A stretch of DNA of 64,000 nt, taken from an uncultured Pseudomonadota bacterium. Lineage in GTDB: Bacteria; Pseudomonadota; Alphaproteobacteria; Rs-D84. The notes under the pieces are model-generated. The model was not told where the DNA came from, searched no databases, and saw only the letters and a list, made by a program, of their open reading frames with translations. The translations under genes were made by a program, and so were the position numbers. The stretch lies in assembly GCA_949298405.1 (NCBI GenBank), contig CASFWA010000004.1:1-64000 (forward strand), in the 5' to 3' direction. Shown here one piece after another: positions 1 to 9,370 of the stretch; within the stretch, counting starts at the first letter, position 1, and each line of letters begins with the position of its first letter.

Positions 1-2
1 TA

Positions 3-617
3 AGCGGGTATGCGACAGCGAATACAACGACCAAGACAGACCACGATGCGGCCAGTGATTGTAAGATAAGTTGTTCGGCTGGAACGAGAGTAGCAAGTGC
101 GAACGCGACATGTACAACGCCAAGCGGTAACTGGTATGTTGGTGCACATACGGTAAGTCAAGGTAGTACGAGTAGTGTAAGTAGTTGCTTAACGAACTAT
201 ACGATAAGTGGGACCGCGGCAACAAACCATGATGCAGCAAATGACTGTAAGATAACCTGCTCTGGTGGAAGTTATATTGCAACAGCAAATAATACATCAT
301 GTTCTGCTGTTGGTGCGGGATATTGGGCGGCAGCATCCACTATATCACAAGGTTCTGCTGGTGTAAGAAATGCTTGTGATGCTGGACTGACAACTATCGG
401 TTCTGGTGCAGGTGCTGATGAAGCAGCAGACTGTGGACGTGTCTTGAACTTCAACGGTGAAAAGATTTACCTGCGTAGTGAAAGTAAGACAACACCGTCC
501 TTGAATGTAAGCATTAACGGTACAACATATTATGGAAATATGAGTACTGCTACAAAGGGAAGTCTGCGAATAAAGTCTGGTACAACTACTTATTCAGTAT
601 ATGATGATAGTATGTAA
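3..617 (+). CDS. Cysteine-rich repeat surface/secreted protein, C-terminal part
   Basis: An open frame enters from the left edge and stops at 615-617, so only the last 204 residues are visible. The text is rich in Ser, Thr, Ala, Gly and paired Cys. The motif DCKISC (codons from 57) recurs as DCKITC (from 243) and as DCGRV (from 429), an exact 186-bp (62-residue) period. The last 60 residues lack Cys and look beta-rich, so they may be a separate C-terminal cap or anchor. A Rho-independent terminator follows at once. The repeat (CSAG, ANAT, C, SQGS) matches the repeats of the partial gene at the right edge of the window. An extracellular structural or adhesive role is inferred from composition only; I know no named family. 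Confidence 0.75.
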   Translation, partial: SGYATANTTTKTDHDAASDCKISCSAGTRVASANATCTTPSGNWYVGAHTVSQGSTSSVSSCLTNYTISGTAATNHDAANDCKITCSGGSYIATANNTSCSAVGAGYWAAASTISQGSAGVRNACDAGLTTIGSGAGADEAADCGRVLNFNGEKIYLRSESKTTPSLNVSINGTTYYGNMSTATKGSLRIKSGTTTYSVYDDSM

Positions 618-619
618 TA

Positions 620-648
620 AAAATCCCGCATTGTGCGGGATTTTTTCT
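620..648 (+). terminator. Rho-independent terminator after the Cys-rich repeat gene
   Basis: Stem ATCCCGCA/TGCGGGAT with a short loop, followed by a T run. A-rich sequence upstream makes it potentially bidirectional, so it may also serve the minus-strand gene ending at 720. Confidence 0.85.
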
Positions 649-719
649 GTACTTTATAAAAGAACTTTATATAAGTTGTTTATCTTGTAAGTTGAATTTT
701 TATATACGCTATTTTTTAT

Positions 720-935
720 TTAGCGTTTTTCACCCTGGTGTTTTGCCGCGTTTAGTGCTGTGCGTAAGGATTGTTCAGCAATCTGTCGTATCTTTTGCGC
801 AAATGTGCGCATGTTCATAGCATCTGCGACACTGTCACCAAATATTTGTGCAATATATTCTATCTGGGTTGGTGCAATTACAAATACTTCACTGGTTATA
901 CTTGACGGATTTAAACGATGTACACTTTCTCTCAT
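720..935 (-). CDS. Small hypothetical protein (71 aa)
   Basis: This reading frame gives a 71-residue protein beginning MRESVHRLNP. I chose this ATG over one 15 bases upstream because the sequence GGGGG lies eight bases before it as a ribosome-binding site. The N-terminal half is mixed and the C-terminal half (roughly residues 40-71) is predicted helical and basic. No Cys, signal peptide or membrane segment is visible. I do not recognise a family. It stands alone between the Cys-rich repeat gene and secA, pointing away from secA. Coding status is likely but not certain. Confidence 0.5.
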   Translation of the reverse strand: MRESVHRLNPSSITSEVFVIAPTQIEYIAQIFGDSVADAMNMRTFAQKIRQIAEQSLRTALNAAKHQGEKR

Positions 936-1047
936 GTAAATTACCCCCATAAATAGTCAAAATAAATGCAAAATTAATGGCTAATTTCAAAATTCTCTAA
1001 TTTTGCCACTTGTTTGTCTTTCTTAATGCATTATATCATAAAGTATC

Positions 1048-1076
1048 TTGACCGCAAGGCGCAAAATTGCTATACC
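1048..1076 (+). promoter_or_regulatory. secA promoter (sigma70-like)
   Basis: TTGACC, a 17-base spacer, then TATACC, about 25 bases upstream of the secA ATG. This is a near-consensus housekeeping promoter. Confidence 0.65.
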
Positions 1077-1101
1077 ATTCAAGACAAGATAAGGAAAAAG
1101 T

Positions 1102-3711
1102 ATGTTAAAAAATGTAATCGGTAAAATTCTTGGTTCTGCAAATGACAGAATCGTCAAATCTTATGATAAAATTGTATCTTTAATCAATGATTTAGAGCCT
1201 AAATATCATGCGATGTCTGATGAAGAATTGCGCGCACAGACAGATGTCTTGCGTAAACGCATAGCAGACGGCGAAAAAGAAAAAAATATTCTGCCTGATG
1301 CTTTTGCTGCAGTTCGTGAGGCTTCAATCAGAACAATTGGCTTGCGTCACTTTAATGTTCAGATGATTGGCGGTATGGTTTTGACAAATGGTCAAATCGC
1401 CGAAATGAAAACTGGTGAAGGTAAAACTTTGGTCGCGACCTTGGCGTTATATCTAAAAGCGTTGTATGGTAAAGGTGCTCATTTGATTACTGTAAATGAC
1501 TATTTGGCTTCGCGTGACGCTGAATGGATGGGGCAAGTCTATCGTTTCTTGGGCATGTCCGTCGGTATAATTCAGCATGATATGACCGATGATGAACGTC
1601 GTAATGCTTATGCTTGTGATATTACTTATGTGACTAATTCTGAATTGGGTTTTGATTATCTGCGTGATAATATGAAGTTTTCTAAGGCTCAACAAGTTTT
1701 GCGTCCGTTGTTCTTTGCTATTGTCGACGAAGTGGATAGTATTTTAATCGATGAAGCGCGTACACCTCTTATCATTTCCGGTCCTGCAGAAGATACCAGC
1801 GAACTTTATGAAAAAGTCGATGCTGTTGTTGCTAAGTTAGGTGAAGACGATTTCAAGAAGGATGAAAAAGACCGTCATGTGACCTTAACAGAAACTGGTG
1901 TTGATACTGCGACAAGATTGTTAAAGGAAGCAGGATTATTGATTGGGGATAATTTATATGCTTCTGAAAATGCGGCACTTGTTATGCATATTCAGCAGTC
2001 TTTGTTGGCGCATCATTTATACCAGAAAAATGTTAACTATGTTGTAAGAAATGGTGAAATTCTTATAGTAGACGAATTTACTGGACGTGTTATGACAGGT
2101 AGACGCTTTGGTAAAGGCCTGCACCAGGCAATCGAAGCAAAAGAACATGTAAAAGTTCAACCTGAAAATCAGACGGTTTCCAGCATTTCTTATCAGAATT
2201 TATTCCGTTTATACCCTACTCTGTCTGGTATGACAGGTACAGCTATGACGGAAGCAGCAGAATTTGAAGAAATTTATAAATTGCGTGTAGTTTCTATCCC
2301 AACAAACCGCCCTGTTGCGCGTATCGACCATCATGACGAAATATATCGTAACAAGGAAGAAAAGTATGATGCAATTATAAAGCAAATTGCTGAATGTATG
2401 GAACGCAAACAGCCTGTTTTGGTTGGTACCGTTTCTATTGAAAAATCAGAAGAATTGGCCGCAATAGTTCGTAAAAGACTTGGTATTGAACCTGCTGTTT
2501 TGAATGCAAAACATCACGAGTCAGAAGCGAAAATTGTCGCGCAAGCAGGTGCACCTGGTGCGGTCACTATCGCAACAAATATGGCTGGTCGTGGTACTGA
2601 TATTAAATTAGGTGGTAACGCAGAAGATTTAATTGCTGCGCTTGACCCAGAAGATCCAGAATTTGAAGTAAAGAAAAAAGAAATCTATGAAAGAATAGAA
2701 ACAAATAAAAAACTTGTACTGGAAGTCGGTGGTTTATATGTTATCGGTACAGAACGTCATGAATCACGTCGTATTGATAATCAGTTGCGTGGGCGTAGTG
2801 GTCGTCAGGGTGACCCAGGGGATTCTAAGTTCTTCTTGGCGTTAGATGACGATTTAATGCGCATATTTGGTGCGGCTCGGTTAAACGGTATGCTGACAAC
2901 ACTGGGTTTGAAGACAGGTGAAGCAATTACACACCCTTGGATTACAAAAGCGTTGGAAAAAGCACAGAAGCGCGTTGAAGCAAGATATTTTGAATCTCGT
3001 AAAGAGTTATTAAAATATGACGATGTTATGAATGAACAACGTGGGGTCGTCTATAAGCAACGTGATGATTTAATGGTATCAGAAGACCTTTCACCACTGG
3101 CAAAAGAAATGATTGGTGATGTTGTCGAAATCATCTGTGAAAATAATATCCCAGAAAAATCTCATCCTATGGATTGGAATACCCAAGGAATTCACGATAT
3201 TATGTTGCGTGTATTTGCTTTGGATATCACAGATATAGAAAAATGGAAAACAGATGAAACTATAACAGAACGCAAGGCTTATGAAACTTTATTCAATTTG
3301 GCTATGCGTCGTTATAATCATCAAGCAGAAAAATATGGCCCTGAATTAATGCAAATGGCTTCGCGTCAGATGATGCTGGGGGCTTTGGATGCTGTTTGGA
3401 AACGTCATCTGCAACAAATGGATTATTTGCAAACGGCTATCGGATTGCGCGGATATGCACAGAAAAATCCTTTGTATGAGTATAAGCGCGAAGCATTAGA
3501 GTTATTTAAGAATACGATTAATAACTTTAAGTTGATGTCTGTTTCTTATATTTCAAGAATGGAATTGACACGTGAAGATGTTGCAGCAACAGAAAAAGAA
3601 CGCGCACAACATGATGCAGAACTGAATCAGGCAGGTGAAGCACGTAGAAATGCACCTTGTCCATGTGGGTCTGGATTAAAGTACAAGCATTGTTGCGGTA
3701 AATTACACTAA
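1102..3711 (+). CDS. secA: SecA preprotein translocase ATPase
   Basis: Motor ATPase that drives unfolded preproteins through SecYEG at the inner membrane. The 869 residues match the family length. The Walker A (MKTGEGKT, near residue 103), the DEVDSILIDEART helicase motif and the second nucleotide-binding fold (TNMAGRGTDI) are all present. The C-terminus carries the zinc-binding tail CPCGSGLKYKHCC, which binds SecB or ribosomes in other bacteria. The start has an AAGGA ribosome-binding site, and a good promoter sits just upstream. It is monocistronic, ending in a terminator. It would be the export route for the many signal-peptide proteins in this window. Confidence 0.98.
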   Translation: MLKNVIGKILGSANDRIVKSYDKIVSLINDLEPKYHAMSDEELRAQTDVLRKRIADGEKEKNILPDAFAAVREASIRTIGLRHFNVQMIGGMVLTNGQIAEMKTGEGKTLVATLALYLKALYGKGAHLITVNDYLASRDAEWMGQVYRFLGMSVGIIQHDMTDDERRNAYACDITYVTNSELGFDYLRDNMKFSKAQQVLRPLFFAIVDEVDSILIDEARTPLIISGPAEDTSELYEKVDAVVAKLGEDDFKKDEKDRHVTLTETGVDTATRLLKEAGLLIGDNLYASENAALVMHIQQSLLAHHLYQKNVNYVVRNGEILIVDEFTGRVMTGRRFGKGLHQAIEAKEHVKVQPENQTVSSISYQNLFRLYPTLSGMTGTAMTEAAEFEEIYKLRVVSIPTNRPVARIDHHDEIYRNKEEKYDAIIKQIAECMERKQPVLVGTVSIEKSEELAAIVRKRLGIEPAVLNAKHHESEAKIVAQAGAPGAVTIATNMAGRGTDIKLGGNAEDLIAALDPEDPEFEVKKKEIYERIETNKKLVLEVGGLYVIGTERHESRRIDNQLRGRSGRQGDPGDSKFFLALDDDLMRIFGAARLNGMLTTLGLKTGEAITHPWITKALEKAQKRVEARYFESRKELLKYDDVMNEQRGVVYKQRDDLMVSEDLSPLAKEMIGDVVEIICENNIPEKSHPMDWNTQGIHDIMLRVFALDITDIEKWKTDETITERKAYETLFNLAMRRYNHQAEKYGPELMQMASRQMMLGALDAVWKRHLQQMDYLQTAIGLRGYAQKNPLYEYKREALELFKNTINNFKLMSVSYISRMELTREDVAATEKERAQHDAELNQAGEARRNAPCPCGSGLKYKHCCGKLH

Positions 3712-3716
3712 AATAA

Positions 3717-3742
3717 AACGGGGATTTATACCCCGTTTTTTG
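3717..3742 (+). terminator. Rho-independent terminator after secA
   Basis: AACGGGG/CCCCGTT stem with a six-base loop and a T tract. Confidence 0.9.
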
Positions 3743-3834
3743 TTGGAGTTTTGTAATTTTGTGTCAATAAAAAAATCCTAAAATTTTTAAATATATGGTT
3801 GCGGGGGGTATGGCTTTTTTGCTATCGTTTCGGC

Positions 3835-6800
3835 ATGGAAAATCAATTTGTTCATCTTCGTACGCATTCTAGGTTTTCAATAGGCGCAAGTACGCTGAAA
3901 GTAAAGGATATCCCAGATTTATGCAAGAACTTGGGTATGACTGCTTGTGCGTTGACAGATACGAATTTGATGTCTGGTTGTGCAGAGTTTTCTGATGTTA
4001 TGCCGAAAAATAAAGTACAACCTATAATCGGTATCGAAATATCTTTGAATCATCATACCGCAGACCCTAAAATTTTGCGTGCGGGGTCTTTGTCGCGTAT
4101 AGTGTTATTGGCTCAAAATCACGAAGGTTATTTGAACTTATGTGAATTAAATCGTATAATGTATATGCGCGAAGATAATCATCACTTGGGGCCTTATATC
4201 ACTTTTGAGGAATTAGAATCTCATAAAAACGGTTTGATTTGCTTGTCTGGTGCACAAACAGGGCCTATCGGTATGGCGATATTAAATGCGCAAAATGATC
4301 AGGCCCGTTCTTATGCTAAAAGATTTTTAGATATTTTTGGCGATAAATTTTATATTGAAATTCAACGGCATGGCTTGGAAGATGAAATTAAAACAGAACC
4401 AGAATTCCTTAATATTGCGCAAGAATTAAATATACCAATCGTTGCAACAAATGATGTTTCTTTTGCGGCAAATAGTGATTACGAATCAGAAGATGCGCTT
4501 AGCTGCGTTTTAGGGCAAACAAAAGTAATTGACCCAGATAGACCACGCAAGTCATCAGAACAATATTTTAAATCGCCAGACGAAATGGCAGAACTGTTTT
4601 CTGATTTGCCAGAAGCAATCGAAAATACTGTTATAATATCACAACGTTGCGGATTCTTTGTAAACGTTCACGAAAAACCCTTGCTGCCACGTTTCGGTGA
4701 CGATTTAGAACAAGAATGTCAGATGTTGCGCGACCATACAATGACCGGGCTTGCAAAGAATTTGGCGCAACATGGAATAACAGATACCAAGCCTTATTAT
4801 GAACAAGCAGAGTTTGAATTAGGCGTTATTATCAATATGGGATTTCCTGGTTATTTCTTAATCGTTGCGGACTATATTGATTGGTGCAGGAAAAATGATA
4901 TTTTAACAGGACCTGGTCGTGGTTCGGGTGCTGGGTCTATCGTTGCGTGGGCACTGGGAATTACCCATGTTAACCCGTTAAAATATGGATTGCTTTTTGA
5001 ACGATTCTTAAATCCTGACCGTATTTCAATGCCCGATTTTGATGTTGACTTTGAACCAACAGGTATTGAACGCGTTTTGGCGTATATTTGTGATAAGTAT
5101 GGTCATGACTCTGTTTGTCGTATCATTACTTTTGGCAGTCTGCAAGCACGTGGCGCAATTCGTGATATTGGGCGTGTTTATGGGATACCCTACTCTAAAT
5201 CTGATAGATTGTCTAAATTAATTCCACAAGATGCAAAAACTTTAAAAGTTGCAGTGGATTCTTCACCAGAAATTCAAGAAATTTTGAAGAATGATGAAGA
5301 TATGGATAAAGTAGTTCGTGTCGCGGAAGACTTAGAAGGCTCTTTGCGAAACCTTGGTCAGCATGCTTGCGGGGTTGTTATCGGTGACCGCCCTACTACA
5401 AAAATTGCGCCCGTTTATCGTGATCCAGCCAACCAATTGCCTTCTTGTCAATTTGACGGCCATTATTTAGAGTCCGCAGGTTTGATTAAGTTCGATTTCT
5501 TGGGCTTGGAAACATTAGCAGTTTTGAAATATGCGTTGAAATTAATCCAACAAACACGTGGTATAAATGTTGATCTGGATAAAATACCAACGGATGATGA
5601 AAAAACTATGAAACTTTGGCAGTCTGGTATGACAGAAGGTATATTCCAATTCGATGCCCCGTTCGTACAGCAGACTTTGCGTAAAATGCACCCAACAAGT
5701 TTCTTGGAAATTTCCGCGTTAAATGCATTAAATCGCCCAGGGCCTATTGCATTTATTCCACAATTTATTGCGCGTATGCATGGCGAAGAAAAAGTTGAGT
5801 ATGTGCACCCGCGCGCAGAACCTATATTAAAAGAAACTTATGGTATTATTGTTTACCAAGAACAGGTTATGCAGTTGACGCGTGCTTTGGCTGGGTTTAC
5901 TCGCGGGCAATCAGATAACGTGCGTAAGGCGATGGGTAAAAAAATCGCCAAGATGTTGGATGAGTTAGAAGGCAAATTCTATGAAGGGTGCGAAAAAGAA
6001 CAAACTTTGAACCGAGAAGAAGCAAAAGAACTTTGGGAAAAGTTCAAGGAATTTGCAAAATATGCGTTTAATAAATCGCATGCTATCGCCTATTCTATCG
6101 TTGCAAATCAATGCGCTTATTTGAAAGCTAACTATACCCCAGAATTTATTGCTGCATCTATGTCTAGTAATTTAAATGATACAGACCAATTGTCTTTATT
6201 TGTAGATGACGCAAAAACTAACTTTGGAATTCAAATTATTGCGCCAGATATAAACCTGAGCGAATCTTTGTTTACTGTGCGAGACGGTAAAATTATATAT
6301 GGATTGGCCGCAATTAAAGGTGTCGGAACTGTCGCAACAGATGCGATAGTCGCAGAAAGAAACGCAAATGGTAAATTTAAGAATTTAACTGATTTTGCAA
6401 AACGTTGCGCGTCAATTATGAATAAAAGAATTTTAGAAGCGTTCGCAAAAGTTGGGGTCTTGGATTCTTTGGAACCAAACCGCGCAGCTATATTTATGAA
6501 TGCGGATGCTATATTATCTTATGCATCAAAATCAAAAGATAGTGGTAATACTTTGTCGTTATTTGCAAATACAGTAGAAGATGATGTTGCAGAAGATAGA
6601 CTTAAAAAGAATTTACCTAATACTACACCCTGGACTTTTGGACAGAGATTAGAAAATGAACTGTCTGCACTTGGATTCTATATTTCTGCACATCCTTTGG
6701 ATCAATACAAGCACTTGATAGCGCGCGCAAAACTTACAACAAGCGCGACTTTGGAAAGTGTTGGTGATAGAAAACCTGTACATATTGCCGCTAATGTTAA

Positions 6801-7245
6801 TTCGTTTTCCAGACGCAGAACCAAGACTGGTAAGGATATGATTACTATAAGTGCGTCTGATAGTCATGGTAATATTGATGCAGTTGCGTTCGGTGATGCA
6901 GCAGCAGAATTTGCGCAAATTTTATCCAAAGAAACAGTCGTTTTGATTTCTGGTAAATCTTCTAATCGTGATGATAGGGTTTCTGTTTTTGTTGATTCTA
7001 TTACTCCGTTAACACAATGGGTCGCAAAGATAGCAAATAAAATTACATTGGATATATATGACCAGTCAGTATTGCAAAATGTTAAAAAGGCTTTGGCTGC
7101 TTTGAAGCCTGGGCTTACAAAAGTTGTGCTTAATTTACATACGGGTGATAAAGTTGCCGCGATGGCTTTAAAAGGCGGCGTGGAATTAGGTGCAACAACC
7201 GCAAATGATTTTGTTAACTTGGGAATTCGTGTTGGAATAGAATAA
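3835..7245 (+). CDS. dnaE: DNA polymerase III alpha subunit
   Basis: Replicative DNA polymerase catalytic subunit, 1136 residues, close to the family length of about 1160. It opens with the PHP-domain motif VHLRTHSRFS. The polymerase signature GPGRGSGAGS and the catalytic aspartates in PDFDVDF (near residue 400) follow, then helix-hairpin-helix and OB-fold regions towards the C-terminus. The open frame could begin at TTG 3799, but homology starts at ATG 3835. No clear ribosome-binding site precedes either one. The stop is one base before the rsmH start, so the two genes are probably cotranscribed. Confidence 0.97.
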   Translation: MENQFVHLRTHSRFSIGASTLKVKDIPDLCKNLGMTACALTDTNLMSGCAEFSDVMPKNKVQPIIGIEISLNHHTADPKILRAGSLSRIVLLAQNHEGYLNLCELNRIMYMREDNHHLGPYITFEELESHKNGLICLSGAQTGPIGMAILNAQNDQARSYAKRFLDIFGDKFYIEIQRHGLEDEIKTEPEFLNIAQELNIPIVATNDVSFAANSDYESEDALSCVLGQTKVIDPDRPRKSSEQYFKSPDEMAELFSDLPEAIENTVIISQRCGFFVNVHEKPLLPRFGDDLEQECQMLRDHTMTGLAKNLAQHGITDTKPYYEQAEFELGVIINMGFPGYFLIVADYIDWCRKNDILTGPGRGSGAGSIVAWALGITHVNPLKYGLLFERFLNPDRISMPDFDVDFEPTGIERVLAYICDKYGHDSVCRIITFGSLQARGAIRDIGRVYGIPYSKSDRLSKLIPQDAKTLKVAVDSSPEIQEILKNDEDMDKVVRVAEDLEGSLRNLGQHACGVVIGDRPTTKIAPVYRDPANQLPSCQFDGHYLESAGLIKFDFLGLETLAVLKYALKLIQQTRGINVDLDKIPTDDEKTMKLWQSGMTEGIFQFDAPFVQQTLRKMHPTSFLEISALNALNRPGPIAFIPQFIARMHGEEKVEYVHPRAEPILKETYGIIVYQEQVMQLTRALAGFTRGQSDNVRKAMGKKIAKMLDELEGKFYEGCEKEQTLNREEAKELWEKFKEFAKYAFNKSHAIAYSIVANQCAYLKANYTPEFIAASMSSNLNDTDQLSLFVDDAKTNFGIQIIAPDINLSESLFTVRDGKIIYGLAAIKGVGTVATDAIVAERNANGKFKNLTDFAKRCASIMNKRILEAFAKVGVLDSLEPNRAAIFMNADAILSYASKSKDSGNTLSLFANTVEDDVAEDRLKKNLPNTTPWTFGQRLENELSALGFYISAHPLDQYKHLIARAKLTTSATLESVGDRKPVHIAANVNSFSRRRTKTGKDMITISASDSHGNIDAVAFGDAAAEFAQILSKETVVLISGKSSNRDDRVSVFVDSITPLTQWVAKIANKITLDIYDQSVLQNVKKALAALKPGLTKVVLNLHTGDKVAAMALKGGVELGATTANDFVNLGIRVGIE

Positions 7246-7246
7246 T

Positions 7247-8092
7247 ATGAAACATATACCTGTCTTATTAAACGCAGTTATAAATGCTTTGGGTGATATC
7301 CAAGGAAAAAAGATTGTTGATGCTACTTTTGGCGCAGGTGGTTATTCACGTGCTTTTTTAGAATCTGGCGCAGAAGTCGTCGCATTTGATAGGGACCCTA
7401 ATGTAATTCCAGATGCAGAGAACTTAAAAAAAGAATTCCCTGGAAAATTTAATTTGATACCAAAGCCTTTTTCAAATATATCAGAATTAACAGAACAATT
7501 TGATGCGATTGTTTTTGATTTAGGTATTTCTTCTATGCAAATAGATATTCCTGAACGTGGGTTTTCTTTCCGTGAAGATGGCCCATTAGATATGAGAATG
7601 TCAGAAACAGGAGAATCCGCAGCAGATTTAATCGAAAATTCGTCAGTACAAGATTTAGCAAAAATTTTGCGTAATTATGGAGATGTAAAAAAAGCAGGAC
7701 TTTTGGCAAATGTTTTGAAAAATGAAAGCCCCAAAACTACATTAGAATTGAAAAATTTGATATATAACCCAAAAGATGTTGCGCCGGTATTTCAGGCTTT
7801 AAGAATCGCAGTAAATGATGAAATGGGTGAGTTGGAAAGAGCCTTAAATTCGGTCCCTGATTTACTAAAAGTTGGTGGAAAATGTATATGTGTGACCTTT
7901 CATTCTTTGGAAGATAGAGTTGTTAAAAATACTTTTAGAAAATGGACTTCGCCTGTTGGTGACCCGCACCTGCCGATAGTCGAAGAAGCCAGATTTAAAA
8001 GTGTAAAGACAGAAGTGCCAACAGATGAAGAATTGAATGTAAATCCGCGTGCGCGTAGTGCACATATGAGGGGTGTGATAAAATCATATTGA
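7247..8092 (+). CDS. rsmH: 16S rRNA m4C1402 methyltransferase RsmH
   Basis: S-adenosylmethionine-dependent methyltransferase that modifies N4 of C1402 in the 16S rRNA decoding centre. The N-terminus HIPVLLNAVINAL, the SAM-binding stretch DATFGAGGYSRAF, the DLGISSMQID motif and the HSLEDRVVKN motif are all characteristic. At 281 residues it is slightly short for the family (about 300-315). In most bacteria rsmH opens the dcw cell-division cluster with mraZ and ftsL; here it follows dnaE by one base, so the dcw linkage is broken. Confidence 0.95.
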   Translation: MKHIPVLLNAVINALGDIQGKKIVDATFGAGGYSRAFLESGAEVVAFDRDPNVIPDAENLKKEFPGKFNLIPKPFSNISELTEQFDAIVFDLGISSMQIDIPERGFSFREDGPLDMRMSETGESAADLIENSSVQDLAKILRNYGDVKKAGLLANVLKNESPKTTLELKNLIYNPKDVAPVFQALRIAVNDEMGELERALNSVPDLLKVGGKCICVTFHSLEDRVVKNTFRKWTSPVGDPHLPIVEEARFKSVKTEVPTDEELNVNPRARSAHMRGVIKSY

Positions 8093-8153
8093 CCGACATA
8101 TAGGTATTTTTGTACGATTTAATAAAAGTTAATTATAAGGAAGGTTTTTGATA

Positions 8154-8663
8154 ATGAAAAAAACAGTTTTGTTATTCTTGTGTGCAGTTGTAGCAGCGGT
8201 TTTCTTGGTGCCAGCGGCTATGGCAGTATGTCCTGTATGTACAGTTGCAGTTGGTGCGGGGTTAGAAGGTGCGCGCTTGCTGGGTGTTGATGATGTTATT
8301 ACTGGAATATGGGCGGGTGGTTTGACTTTGTCCTTGTTCTTTTGGACTGCTGGGTGGCTGAAAAAGCATGGTGTAAAAAGTGCTTTTTGGCAGATAGTGG
8401 TTCCTTTTATGTTCTATTATGCTCTGCTTGGAATGATTTATTTGTTGCCAGGAGTCGTTTTCGGTGCAAATACTTTGTGGGGAATTGATAAGTTCTTGTT
8501 GGGAACCATAGTTGGAACAATTGCTTTCTATTTGGGGGCACGTTGGTATATAAAAATAAAACGCGAAAATGGAGGTCATGCAAAATTTGCATTTCAAAAG
8601 GTTATTGTGCCTTTGTTCTTCTTGTTTATAGCAACTGCTATTTTCTGGTTAATTACAAAATAA
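8154..8663 (+). CDS. CPVC-motif polytopic membrane protein
   Basis: A 169-residue protein with an N-terminal signal segment ending near AMA, followed directly by VCPVCTVAVGAG. It then has about four hydrophobic helices (near residues 45-65, 80-100, 110-130 and 145-165). The strong AAGGAAGG ribosome-binding site at 8137-8144 lies nine bases from ATG 8154, which excludes the TTG start six bases upstream. The CxxC at the outer face suggests redox chemistry or metal binding, but this is inference. From memory similar CPVC proteins occur in Patescibacteria (CPR) genomes as conserved hypotheticals. It is followed 12 bases later by a second gene of similar flavour. Confidence 0.75.
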   Translation: MKKTVLLFLCAVVAAVFLVPAAMAVCPVCTVAVGAGLEGARLLGVDDVITGIWAGGLTLSLFFWTAGWLKKHGVKSAFWQIVVPFMFYYALLGMIYLLPGVVFGANTLWGIDKFLLGTIVGTIAFYLGARWYIKIKRENGGHAKFAFQKVIVPLFFLFIATAIFWLITK

Positions 8664-8675
8664 GAGGTTTTAGTG

Positions 8676-9311
8676 ATGAAAACTGCAAAAAATAAAAAAA
8701 TGTCAATGGAAGAAATGATTGAGAAAGTTGATGCGTCTAAAAAGGTAAATCCTTTGGATTTGTCTTCTGACCAAGACTTGTCTATTGCATTGATGAATTT
8801 AATTTCTTTGGAAGAACATTTTTTCTTTAGTGGTGCTAAAACTCAGAAAACAGGTTTTTACGACTTGATAAATACTGTCCGTGATATGCGAAAAGAATTA
8901 ATGGAACGAATCGTAAAAAAATCTACCGCAGAAAATGGTGAAGTATGGTGCATATCTAAACATTTATTGGCGGCGTCCATGAGAGTTATGGAAGTTGGTA
9001 CAAAGGCATTGTCCGCAGGTAATACAAAAGACGCTTATGATTTATTTAATAAGTCTTATGAATTGTATTCTTTGTTCTGGGGCTTGAATATGGACTTGAT
9101 TGATTTGACCGGAGTGAAAAAAGTTGCCTCAGATGTTTATGACAAGGCTATGCTAGAAAAGTTCCAATGTAATGTTGCTGCTGCGTCTAAAACCGCAAAA
9201 AAAGCAGAAAAACAAGAGAATATCAATAAACAAGAACTTAAAGAGTCCAAGTCCGCAGTAAGGCGTTTGGGCGATTGGGTAAAAAATGCAGTAAATTGTT
9301 GTATCGAATAA
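8676..9311 (+). CDS. Conserved helical protein of unknown function (211 aa)
   Basis: Soluble, almost entirely helical protein with no signal peptide. A recognisable core is LSIALMNLISLEEH, then EVWCISKHLLAASMRVMEVG and KSYELYSLFWGLN. The C-terminal 50 residues are lysine-rich. ATG 8676 is preferred over the GTG three bases upstream because of the AGAGG site before it. It lies 12 bases after the CPVC membrane protein and is probably cotranscribed with it. I recall closely similar proteins from Patescibacteria, also without known function. A partner role with the CPVC protein is inferred from adjacency only. Confidence 0.7.
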   Translation: MKTAKNKKMSMEEMIEKVDASKKVNPLDLSSDQDLSIALMNLISLEEHFFFSGAKTQKTGFYDLINTVRDMRKELMERIVKKSTAENGEVWCISKHLLAASMRVMEVGTKALSAGNTKDAYDLFNKSYELYSLFWGLNMDLIDLTGVKKVASDVYDKAMLEKFQCNVAAASKTAKKAEKQENINKQELKESKSAVRRLGDWVKNAVNCCIE

Positions 9312-9319
9312 ATTCTGTG

Positions 9320-9349
9320 TTGATTAATTTGTGGGAAACGTGATAAAAT
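9320..9349 (+). promoter_or_regulatory. Promoter of the secreted Cys-protein operon
   Basis: TTGATT, an 18-base spacer, then TAAAAT, about 20 bases before the TTG start at 9371. Confidence 0.45.
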
Positions 9350-9370
9350 ATAGCAAGAGAGAATAATATT

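Noticed and set aside
3799-3834. TTG start giving DnaE a 12-residue extension
   Set aside because: Family similarity begins at the ATG 3835 protein sequence and the extension has no better ribosome-binding site.
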